In this document: piece by piece, positions 51,235-61,544 of the stretch | Numbering within the stretch: the first letter of the stretch is position 1 | How the letters are laid out: every line of letters starts with the position of its first letter | Notes under the pieces: model-generated | The model's database searches: none | What the model was told of the DNA's origin: nothing | What the model saw: the letters and a program-made list of their open reading frames with translations, nothing else | Assembly: GCF_000327385.1 (NCBI RefSeq) | Contig: NW_008709463.1 | Span: 1,398,449 to 1,462,448, forward strand | Reading direction: 5' to 3' | Length of the DNA: 64,000 bases | Source: Lottia gigantea | Taxonomy: Eukaryota; Mollusca; Gastropoda; Lottiidae | Made by a program: the position numbers and the translations under genes

Positions 51235-53530
51235 TTATATTGAATCAAAATCATATTCAGCTTCGAACTGGTCTGAATAATCCGAAAACGCTGTCATTGA
51301 TTGGTCGGAATAATCCGAATATGTGGCACAGGTCGCTGGTGATTGGCCCAAAAAGTTTGTAAATGACGTCACATTAGTGAGATCTGAAACGTCCGTTACT
51401 GTTGAGTTGTTGTACGATTGGTCGGAATAGGACGCCGGCACTTGCGTGTTTGGCATATTTTGGCACTGAGAGTGGTTGTAATACTGAAACGCATTATTAT
51501 ATTCTGTGTTTACGTGTACGTTTGAATTCACATCCGACACTTGCGACATAACTCCCGACGTAAATGAAGACGGTTGGATCGCAGTCTTTGGATTTCTATA
51601 CGACTCTCTTAAAAATTTTGAATCGGGAATTTTACTGACGACGAACGGAAACCGTTCTGAAGATATCACAATGCGTTCTGTTTCCGTTCGACATTTTGGC
51701 ACAGGTGCGGCGAAATTGCGTTGCATTTTTAGCAGCATTTTAAAGTTAAATTTATAAGTGTAACGTTTTCCGGCCACTTTGTTTAAAATAAGTCGATCGT
51801 AGTAGTAACGCATTGCTCGACTGACTTTATCGTACGTCATATTCTTGCGATTGCGTCTCTTTCCCCAACGTCTTGCAACCTCCTCCGGGTCCGTCATTCG
51901 AAATTCGCCGTTGCTCCCTTCCCACTTGATACAGCATTCGTTCTCTTTCTCTGTCAATAGCTCGAGAAGAAATTGCCACAACTGAAGTTGACCACCTCCT
52001 ATAATAATGTAAATATTCATTCATTAGTTATAATAAATGACAGAAAAATGGTCATTTCATTACAATAAAGTTCCCATGCCCTTCAAAGAATTCAAAGTTA
52101 ATGCATTCGTCGCAAACGCTATTCCGTGAAAGTTTTGCAAGCGCTCTGTACAGATTCAGCTTAACGGAAACTGCCGAGGCTTGCCGAATGGTTTTGTCGT
52201 TCACACCATAGAGTATAATCTACATAGTAGCTCTCCTTGAGCTCCTACAGTAAAGCCAATGCCATTGTTTTGTTGAAAAGTTATCTTAACATACCTGATA
52301 CTAGAAGTGTGGCCAAACGTCGAAGCTGAACGGCTGCTGCTTTTTTACCTGAAAACAATTTATTTTTATTATTTTATTTTACAAACTAGTGTGTTTCAGT
52401 TGTCAATTAACGTCTCAAACGGTCTACCATGAAAGTTCTGCTTGCGCTCTTATTCAGCTTTACGGAAACTGCCGATGGTTGCACAATACTGCCGGACCTC
52501 TGTCAATAAATACGACCGGAAGCCAAACTCAAATCAGTGAGCTTCGGATTAACTAAAATCAGCAGTTTGGAATTGTCTTTTCGTAACTTAATTCCTTATA
52601 TAGCTATATATATATTATAAATACATGCAACCAACTTGTCGTGGAGGTCTATTTGGATCAAAAGAAAATCGTGAGAGACTATTTATCAACAGTATATTTC
52701 AGACCACCCTGTGTTTTTAAACAATGGTAAATATTTACTAATATAGTGGATTACTACAAGGCTAGTGTTATGTCTTATTAACGATGTCCAGAGGGGGTGG
52801 GGGGGATTCATTTTTCACCAGGCAGACACAATCTGGCTTCATTTAGATTGAAAGGACCCCATCTTATGCTGTTGACACGTTTGGGAAAATTACAGTCCCC
52901 GGTTTGCTGGTTGGGGAATAGGGGTTACAATTTTCAGTTTTGGATCCGGTAGTTAATTGATTGAACTTGAACAGGAAAGGAATGCGAATATTTCAAAGAG
53001 TTCAACTCTGGGTGGGGATATTCCAAAATGTTTAGACTTCTACCCCCAGTTCTTAAGGTCAGAAAAGTCCATCAAGACGCTGAAAGTTCATGACTGCATT
53101 TTGACTACAGTCTGGAGACTTCATTCCAAACATACATACCTTTTCGTTCTTCGTCTTTCATTTTTTCTTGCATAATACACTCCATGACATCACTGAGCAA
53201 ACCGGAAACTACGTCATCAGCTTGTGAACCAGACGATGTTGACAGCATCCTTTTGGCTTCCATTTGCATATGTTCATCATAGCTCGGTGGTCTTTTCAGT
53301 GGCAAGCCTTTCTGGTTGGTTTCAGAACAGCTTTGGTAAGAGAAACTATTGTAGTTTGAAGAGTTCAAATCTTGGTATTTGGACGAGTCGTTACACGGAA
53401 GATAGTCGGAATACGAGAGGCCATTAAACTGAAAATCTGAGGTTGGAACTCTTGTTTCTCGGAGGTTAGGAATATCACTATGTTGTGGAAATTGTTGACC
53501 GTAGCAACCATAATTTTCAAAGGTACACAT
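51235..53530 (-). CDS. ETS-domain transcription factor, ERG/FLI/FEV-like, divergent
   Basis: Three coding exons on the minus strand: 53140-53530, 52295-52348 and 51235-51998. They total 1209 nt, 402 residues; both introns are phase 1 with GT-AG ends. The ATG lies one base after an acceptor (TATATTTTCAG), so an upstream 5' UTR exon exists. Residues 1-130 are rich in Ser, Asn, Tyr and Gln with no PNT/SAM domain. Residues 131-148 are an 18-residue basic insert. The ETS DNA-binding domain spans about 150-233: [78 protein letters not shown] and GEFxMTDP place it near ERG/FLI/FEV. The recognition helix reads [14 protein letters not shown] instead of the usual MNYDKLSRALRYYY; the two DNA-contacting arginines remain. 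The tail repeats YSDQ/YSDY blocks. It acts in the nucleus; targets unknown. Confidence 0.9.
52295..52348 (-). CDS. ETS gene exon 2, 54-nt in-frame exon
   Basis: Flanked by phase-1 introns, so inclusion or skipping keeps the frame. It encodes an alanine- and arginine-containing stretch ([17 protein letters not shown]) directly before the ETS domain. Acceptor is GTTTTCAG, donor is GTATGT. Position next to the DNA-binding domain would suit a regulated cassette, but that is inference. Confidence 0.75.
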
Positions 53531-54984
53531 TCTGAAAATATAAAATGTCCCTAAATTATAAATTTAGAACTTAGAATATTATAATAAACATTATAATTAC
53601 TATTTGTGAACTCTCTGAAAGGAGTATGCATACGCCTTAGACAAACTCAGTCGAGAAATGGCAATGTGTGCCTTATTTTCTTTATAAATTGTAGACGAAT
53701 AAGACATAAAAGATTGATTCTGATAAGTTATAGGCTGAATATACTTTATAAAGATTTCATAAGCGCCCTGCAATAGATTCGGCATTACGATCGAATGGGC
53801 GAAGAATTAGATATCTATTACCTTTGTCAATTTCCGGAATAGTGATAATAAAGTGCCATAAGAGAAGAAAATTGGAATCAATTTGTCGAGTCATCAGATT
53901 TCGGGGTGACTAACCACAACATGAGACCATGATTCAATATTGATAGCTAGAGAGGGTGTGAGAAATCAGACCTAAATGTGCACCAGTCATCATAATTGAA
54001 ACTCTATGATGCACACGAGATGTGACCGAGGGCGACAAATGTCAGACCGCATCTATTAGCCTCACCGAGATATGATTACTGACAAATGGTGGTGGTACGA
54101 AAATGAAAATAATCATTTACTTGTGATTCATTGAATCTTATCAACAATTTACTAACTTCAATCTGTCGTTAAATTTAGACGATATGTGACTCAATTCTGT
54201 ATTCAAAGATGGAATGGACTTCCTCATGAAATGTTGTAAATCAAAATATTTCAAATATTGTCGTGGATTATCAAGCCGCGGACAAAATATAAGAATCGAT
54301 CAAAATATAACTAGCAGGCAGTGGCGTAGCGAGGATTTAATTGACGGTGAGACGATCTCTCCCCAGCGTCTCTTTGCGGATTAAAGAGGGCACTATTCAT
54401 GGTGCAATGAGATACTATGTTAAATGAAAAATATTCTAAAATATGGTAGGGCTTCATGGTATTTATTTTATAGTGTTTAAATTCTTAGTAATTGCTTAGC
54501 GTAATAAACTAATAATGAAGGTATCTCGATCTTTGGTTTATAAAGGCTTGTATATTTATTTCTATCAACATTTATTAAATTCTATTTTAAATAGTATCAA
54601 ACGCAAAGGTTCAAGTGTAAACATCAGCCACTATCAGTCCATCAGACGGATTAATCCGGTATCAGTTAAACCCAAAGTACCAGTTCTGTGTTCCAATACA
54701 AATAGTGGTCCACTTGGCGCTTGTTTCTTTCGCCTTTTGACACAATATAACTTAAATGGATGCTTCTGATTCCAAAATCATTCACAGAAATATTCTTCAA
54801 AGTTTTTCTTCGGTCGTAGTATATAAATTTACATTGTAGTAGAAGGCCTAGGCTGTCATCATTTTACATAGTCATTTAATTCATTTCCGAATTATATCAT
54901 TCAAGGATAGTGAAATGTTTAAAATATAAAATATAAATAAAAAACAAAGCTGACAAACAAAATCAAAAATATATTTTGACTTAC

Positions 54985-55100
54985 CTTGCTTTCGATTTAG
55001 GCTATCACTTTTGTTTTTAATTTAAAATACAGAAACGATTTATTAATATACAATCTAACTCTTGAGATTTACATAATATATCTATACTTCTCACAATGAC
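54985..55100 (-). other. Possible 5' UTR exon of the ETS gene
   Basis: The minus strand has a near-perfect donor, GCAAG|GTAAGT, with the exon ending at 54985. The ETS start exon begins at an acceptor at about 53531, so an intron of about 1.45 kb would connect them. The 5' limit of this exon is not visible; 55100 is a guess. Confidence 0.3.
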
Positions 55101-56489
55101 AGTCAAATAAAATAATATTATAATCATATAAGACTCAGTCCTTTTGTATCATAAACCGGAAAAAATAGAAACCGCAAAGTGAGTCATTTAATGTTAGATG
55201 TGTATTTATGTTGAATTTCGAGTGGGCGTGAGACAGGGAGACCATCTCCATAGTATTCTATTGTCTAATGCACTTCACTCGGCCTACAATTCCGTTTCTT
55301 CTTAAGACTTATTCCTGAGTACGATAGATTCCTCCGAAACATACCCATCGTAACCGAGTTATCAAACGCACCTTAAGAAGACGGAGTGACCGCCCTTTGG
55401 TCTTTTAAGCGGGAAAATGATATGCAGAAATATTTAGTTACTATTCTCTCACGGCCTGACGTATCCGGTGAAAACCACAGTAGGTTAAAGACTGAATGAA
55501 CTAATTATGTTTGTTAAACAGAAGAATTTTATTCAGTATAAGTATATTTTGTTTATTTTAGAATTATTTATACAATTGTCCCCGTGTGTGGAATTAATAT
55601 TAACCTTCTCGTGGTGCAAGACGAGTTATTTTTGGTACAGGATTGCCTACTGTCTTGTTTCCGGTTTAGCACCTTGTAGATGAATTCACATTAACTTGTG
55701 CATGAATGGAACAATGACTTAAATTGTGTCCATATGTTAAAGAAAACTTCTGCAGACCTAAAATTGGGTGGCCTTAGGCCTATAGTCCAATAGGCTATAG
55801 TTTGATTCTGATGTGCGTAGGATTATAATTATTTTCCATGGCTTTGAATACTACTGTCATACGCCTACCCATAATCTAGACCTATTAAGTATTTTGAAAA
55901 AAGCTAGATAGGCCTACTGGTTCCTTCCTATAAAATTAGCCGAATCTTCCTCTAACATGACATGTTTGTTTTCTAATGTAGGTCTACGCGAGTTGGTCTT
56001 ATTGAATAGGGCCTATCTTTTATTTCATTTGCTTGCAACCATAATATTTCAGATCGTCGTTGGAGGCTCTGAAGAACCAACAATGGTTGTCAAAATGGTT
56101 TCAAGGTGGTGCCGACACGGTTCAGACAGCGCTATGGGTGTAGAACAGAACATAATATGCACACGGTCGGTTCGCAGATTGGTTGCTCGACGGCCGACCC
56201 AGTCAGAAATATAGTCAGCATTGGTGTGATATATAGGTAGTGAACAGTGGCTTTCCTAGGGAACATTAGTTGAGGAGGACGAGCAAGGGTCACAAAATTT
56301 TCCAGGGGCAACAGGCTATTCTTTCAAATTAATATGTAATGCCGAGCCAGCCTCTTTTTTCCCCTGTAGAAACGCCAATGACAGTGAACAGATAATAAAT
56401 GCGTGTCCTTGTTGCCTTTCAGGAACTCCCAAATTACGAGATTTAGGCTACTGTTGTAATGTATGATTAAGAGATGTGTGTGTTTTGAA

Positions 56490-56600
56490 GGGATTGTAAA
56501 ACGGTTTTCTAAACTTGTTCAATTTATGCGCATCGGAGAAGTTGATAGCTTTAGATTTGCACCTTTTCAATTTTCAGTTTGTCGTCTGTGGCAATTCGAA
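56490..56600 (+). mobile_element. MITE family M1, left half, decayed
   Basis: GAAGGGATTGTAAAACGG, TTTTCTAAACTTGTTCAATT, ATTTGCACCTTTTCAATT and TCGTCTGTGGCAATTC blocks; no right end found. Confidence 0.6.
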
Positions 56601-57352
56601 ACAATATGAACACTGAGCATTTTGAGTTCATCTTGGGCGTTCTCTATTTAAATTGGAAAATTAAATTAAAAATTTGTTTCATTTTATCAAAGAACCAATG
56701 ATATACCTGGATGATTTTGTTTTATTCTCTCTTAATAATGATGTTTTTTAATTAACACCTGTTAAAGTATTTAAAATTTGAAATTTAAAAAGGGCGAACC
56801 CGAAGTATTTTTTAATGCACTTTGATGGATTAATATATTATTTAACTAGTGTTAGATTTGAAATTATAAAAATGACTGATGCGAAACGCTTATGATTTTG
56901 TTCATCAAAAATTCATTCATTCCTTTTATCCAGGTGCAGAATTGTCATTACAGGTGTAGCCTGTCCTTAAGTTAAAGCTTCGATAATTTACAAATTAATT
57001 TATTTTACAGTTGTTAGAAATTCCTATACAAGATATTACGAATTATGAATATGTATTTACACTTGACTTGGACTTAGTCTAAATATTTTTACCATGTGTT
57101 ATAATGACATCATAATACTTTCATGAAAATACATTAATTATTTGAGGTCGGTATCCTTCGGGGATGTCGGTTGTACTTGATCACCCCTATTGTTTACATC
57201 GTAAATGTGGCACCTTACATCTACCGCAAATAAACTATGGCGGCTCTCGTAACCGGAGGCGAAGGCTCGACCAATATGATGCCGCCACGAATATAAATTG
57301 TTTACCAGTCTTGTCGATAAATTCAATTATTTAACAATTATCAAGTAATTAA

Positions 57353-57554
57353 AGGGATTGTAAAGAGGTTTTCAAATTTTTTATGTGTATCAGGGACACT
57401 GATAGCATCAATTTGTACCATTCCAATTTACAATCAGATATCTGAGGTTCCTGCAATCCCACTAAAACTTGGTAGTTGATGACGTCAATAATCGCCAAGC
57501 TACCAGTGTCCCCGTTTCACAAGTTTTTCTTTTAAAAACCTCTTTACAATCCCT
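57353..57554 (+). mobile_element. MITE family M1, complete 202-bp copy with TTAA at both ends
   Basis: Flanked by TTAA at 57349-57352 and 57555-57558. The terminal inverted repeat AGGGATTGTAAAGAGGTTTT is present at both ends. The inside holds blocks seen in other copies: ATCAGGGACACTGATAGCAT, TTGTACCATTCCAATT, GGTTCCTGCAATCCCACTAA and TGATGACGTCA. TTAA target duplication suggests mobilisation by a piggyBac-type transposase, although TTAA is also used by a few other groups. Non-coding. Confidence 0.88.
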
Positions 57555-57889
57555 TTAAAGATATATTTTCACGGTAATTTTATCAATTAAAATATATTTG
57601 AGATTACAGGGAAACCAAGAATGTCATGCCTCAATAGTTTACTATGATAGTCGAGGATACAGGTTGTTTGAAGCGTCAGTGTGGTCATATATATATCATC
57701 GGTGAAATATGTTGTGATAATATCTTAATGATGGTTATACCCAATTATTCTGTAGACGATGAGCAACCCAAGAGATACAGAATATACTTAAATAACCTCT
57801 GTGTCTGCCTGATAACAATCTGAGAACTTTGGCGTATTTTCTATCAAATCTTAAGACAATTTTCTGTGTACGATTATTACTGGCCTACG

Positions 57890-57960
57890 GATAATCCGTG
57901 AAAGATCTATGCATGAAGCGTGGAGAGGGACCAGCTTGTAGAAAGGACTTTGAAAGTCTA
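57890..57960 (+). repeat. Dispersed repeat R6, short copy
   Basis: CGGATAATCCGTGAAAGATC followed by GGGACCAGCTTGTAGAAAGG; a decayed single copy of the family expanded at 63.3 kb. Confidence 0.6.
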
Positions 57961-58479
57961 ATTTACCGTGGGAGATAAGATGGTTAACTGGACACCTGTT
58001 TGACCACTTCTATTTCCCATTGGTGACTAAAACCCTCTTATCTATATCGGTAAAAGACAAAATTTGATTTTTATCGTGGTTGTTGTACAACGAGGTCCAT
58101 TTGTCCTTGATAATAACACCCCATAAATCTAAACACCTGCTCGGTCATTACCTTATCTAATGAAGACCCTTCACCTGTACCTATAGACTTAACATTGGCG
58201 GTTGTCCCTTCCACGACCAGTCGAGTATTTGGATCTACTGTCTGTTACCAATTGTCTAAAACTATTAGACTGAACGACTATTTCTAAGAGAAGCATGCCA
58301 CCAGACTTTGGTCAGACGCCCAGGCATAATTACCTTTCCTAATACCTACTGTTTCCAAAATTCATGTTGATAATCGGTGGTATTGTACCCTGTCTTTGTC
58401 TTTATACAATATTTGCCACATCCAGCTTTCTGTGCACTTTTAATTTGAAACGTTGTATAACGTCTCTTTGCTCAACCGT

Positions 58480-58543
58480 TTTCATTAACTTAAATGGTGC
58501 AGAAAATTAGGACGTAAAACTCCATTCATTACATTTCATTTGT
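58480..58543 (+). repeat. SINE-like element family A, 3' fragment
   Basis: AATGGTGCAGAAAATTAGGA, CGTAAAACTCCATTCATT and a TTTCATTT tail. A second 3' fragment lies at 49862-49900. Confidence 0.6.
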
Positions 58544-59114
58544 CTTGCTCGAACAGCAGAAACATGAAGATTATAAGTGAAATAAACTATGTCCTTTGCG
58601 TGATTATCGATACAGTAGAAAATAGTAGATGTGAATCGTGTCCAGACCGTAGGTCGTGAGTTCGGCACTGGACATCGTCTATTCGCGACTTATTGCATCG
58701 TCTTCTCATAGGCCTAATTCATGTATGTCATAGAGCATGAGAAATGTTAGAAAGTCGTGCCGCTAGTCTAGTCTTTAGTCCATCACTATTTTATTACCTA
58801 GTGAATAAAATGATTCAATGTTGGTTTTTCAACCTACGCTTTCCTAAACATATAATAAAACTATAATATATGTAAGATACTGAAAATTGTCTGTTCAAGT
58901 TATACAGACCATATAATACGTTATCAATACATGAATATAGACATGTTCTCTTAAAGGAGACACCTGCCCTTTTTTAGAATAGACCTGTTGTAAATCATAA
59001 CCAATGTGCAATTCCGGTAAAAATTGACACAATTATTAGATCTAGATATACCATCGCCTTCCATGTGGGAGTTGACAAGCCCATTCGCAGATTGACTTAT
59101 TCTGTTATATTTTG

Positions 59115-59225
59115 TCCATCATCAACGATTTCTTAAATAAACCATGTACTAACGATGCAAACCGCAAAACCAAACTCGAAATCCAAAACAATATATTGGT
59201 AGCAGCTAATGAACTTTTCATTTGA
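59115..59225 (-). repeat. Dispersed repeat M4
   Basis: Shares AAATCCAAAACAATATATTG, GTAGCAGCTAATGAACTTTT and GGAAGTATATCAAT with 61040-61145 (same strand) and, inverted, with 23685-23790. The shared frame (IDILPxMKSxLAATN) is likely chance within the repeat. Confidence 0.65.
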
Positions 59226-59676
59226 GGAAGTATATCAATCAGAAATAAGTATATTCCACCGTACTTTCCCACTTCCTTCCTTCCTTTCGTTCTTTTCAAG
59301 AGGGGAGACTTTTTCTTTAGTGGGTGTATGAAGAACAAACGACTAGCACATTAATATGAGAATGATTCACTTTGTGCACGTTGCTGCTTCAAGGTCATGT
59401 ATTTATGGACAAAGGTTCCAGTAAGACGGCGAAAGAATGATTTATATTAGAGTTTCAAGCATCATTTTTCTTTTGTATCGCTTGAAAATATATATTATTC
59501 TAGGACGTCTGATAATTGTATAATTGCAAATATAATGCGCATGTATGAATAGTGCGCTACCACCTTTAATCGTCTTATAATACCAGCTTATCAATTCATA
59601 CAAACAGACGTAATAAATATGATATAACATTTATTTTCACTTGAATATACAAAGCCTTAAGTTCTGTTTTGTTAGC

Positions 59677-59690
59677 TTTATTTTTATTGC
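59677..59690 (-). terminator. Polyadenylation signals of EXOC1
   Basis: Minus strand reads GCAATAAAAATAAAGC, giving two overlapping AATAAA-type signals about 230 bases after the EXOC1 stop at 59920. Confidence 0.55.
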
Positions 59691-59919
59691 AGCCACTTCA
59701 TTTGGGGTCTAAAGACTGCTCTGTGACATTTATCTGTTTGATGGCACTGTAAGCCTAACAAATTTCTTACCAGCAACAAAGTAGGACTGAAACTTTGGTC
59801 TAATCTAATTAGACTGATTGTTTGGGTGATTTGAGATTAGAATTCTCATGAGAAACTGAAGCCTGGGTCACGATGTTAGAACTATATTACTTATGTAACT
59901 AGGTGCTGGTTAATTGAGT

Positions 59920-61507
59920 CTAGTGTGACTGGGCGATGTCTGAGAAGTATTGTAATACATCCTCTATAGAGAAATCTAATGATATCTGCGAGTCTGGATA
60001 ACATTTCTTCATCAAATCATCGTAATGTTTATATTGATTAATAAATAAATTCTGCATTTCTCTCCAAACAACCTGAAAATAAATAGGAAATTCTTAAAAT
60101 CATACAGTTATTCACTCATGTTGGACAGTGGAAACTTAATTTCCTATTTATCTGATCCATTTTAAGAAAATTGTAAATCGAATTACTCATTTATGCTTGA
60201 TATACTTCCTCATATGTATATACTAATGTATTACCAATATATTTTTTGGGGTATTCCAGGTTTCATTTTCTTGTCGTACATTTTGTGATCTTAGTTGACA
60301 CCCTTATAGGAGGTTGTGTGCTAGTCTCCAGTAATTGGGGGTACCAATAGGAACAGACTGTTCTAATGGGGTGAAGGCCTGGAGGAGATTGGGATTTCAA
60401 TTATGAAAGCTTCCCATGGAGTGTCTGAGGGGGTTGTTCCTCTAGAAAAAGTTTGAAAAATAAGATTGATTTGGTGAATTCTGTTTAAAAAACATGTACA
60501 ACTCCTTCAATGATAGATCAATAGGAAAGAAATAAAGTAAGATACCTGTAAGAGGTTTTCTTCTTCACTCAGTTGTTTTTCTACCTTTTTATACATATGA
60601 TCTAAAATCTTCTTCACCTAAAAAAAATATAAAATTAATGAAAGTTAAGTGTCTTCAACAGTTGCTACACAAAGGGGGGTGTGTGTATTTTATGTGTGTA
60701 TTTTATGTATTTTATGTGTGTATTTTATGTGTGTATTTTATGTATTTATTTTATGTGTGTATTTTATGTATTTTATGTGTGTATTTTATGTGTGTATTTT
60801 ATGTATTTTATATGTGTATTTTATGTGTGTATTTTATGTGTGTATTTTATGTGTGTATTTTATAATAATGAATAATCGAAAAAGAATTTGGCTACCTCTT
60901 TAGCAGGATAATCTTTGATAACTTTACGTAGTTCTTGTTTACTGAAGGCTAATTGATACCCAACTTCTTCAGGTTTTACTCCAGTAGCAATCCTAGCCTG
61001 TACTCCTTCAAAAAATATCTGAAATCAAAATAACTTAAGTAGTAATGATCCAAACGGCAAAACCAAACCCAAAATCCAAAACAACATATTGGCAATACAT
61101 TGGTAGCAGCTAATAAACTTTTCATATGCGGAAGTATATCAATTATAGATAATTTAAGGAAATATTTCATTGAGAAATAGTAAAATAAACACAGTGCTGT
61201 GAAGTTACAGGATAATCCAGCACTTTTATTGAAATTGCAGGAACCACAGACATCTGATTAAAAATTGAAATGGTGCAATTTGATGATATCAGTGTCCCTA
61301 GAAAACCTCATGACAATCTCGTTAATACTTACATGTAGTTTTTCAAGAGGTATACCCAATAATCCTGCTGTATAAAGAGCTAAATGTTCTGTATATTTTG
61401 CTCGGGATTCTTTTTTCTCTCCTTCAAGACAGGCAACTTTCAATTGAGATAAAATACCTGGAAAATAATTAAAAAATACCAGAGGTAACAATACAATCTA
61501 ATGTCTA

Positions 61508-61544
<37 letters not shown>

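Larger units (their letters stand above)
53532..59919. other. Non-coding stretch upstream of the ETS gene and downstream of EXOC1
   Basis: The part to about 55400 is likely 5' UTR intron and promoter of the ETS gene. From 55400 to 59677 only M1, R6, M4 and SINE fragments are recognisable. A short CpG-rich frame pair near 57138-57326 is unexplained. Confidence 0.55.

Noticed and set aside
51506-51757. 83-codon plus-strand frame
   Set aside because: Antisense shadow of the ETS gene last exon.
55957-56214. 85-codon plus-strand frame
   Set aside because: No known domain, no splice partners; composition shifts along it, so left as unassigned DNA.
60638-60903. Three overlapping plus-strand frames with Val-Cys-Ile-Leu repeats
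   Set aside because: Translation of a simple minisatellite without stops; no evidence of a protein.
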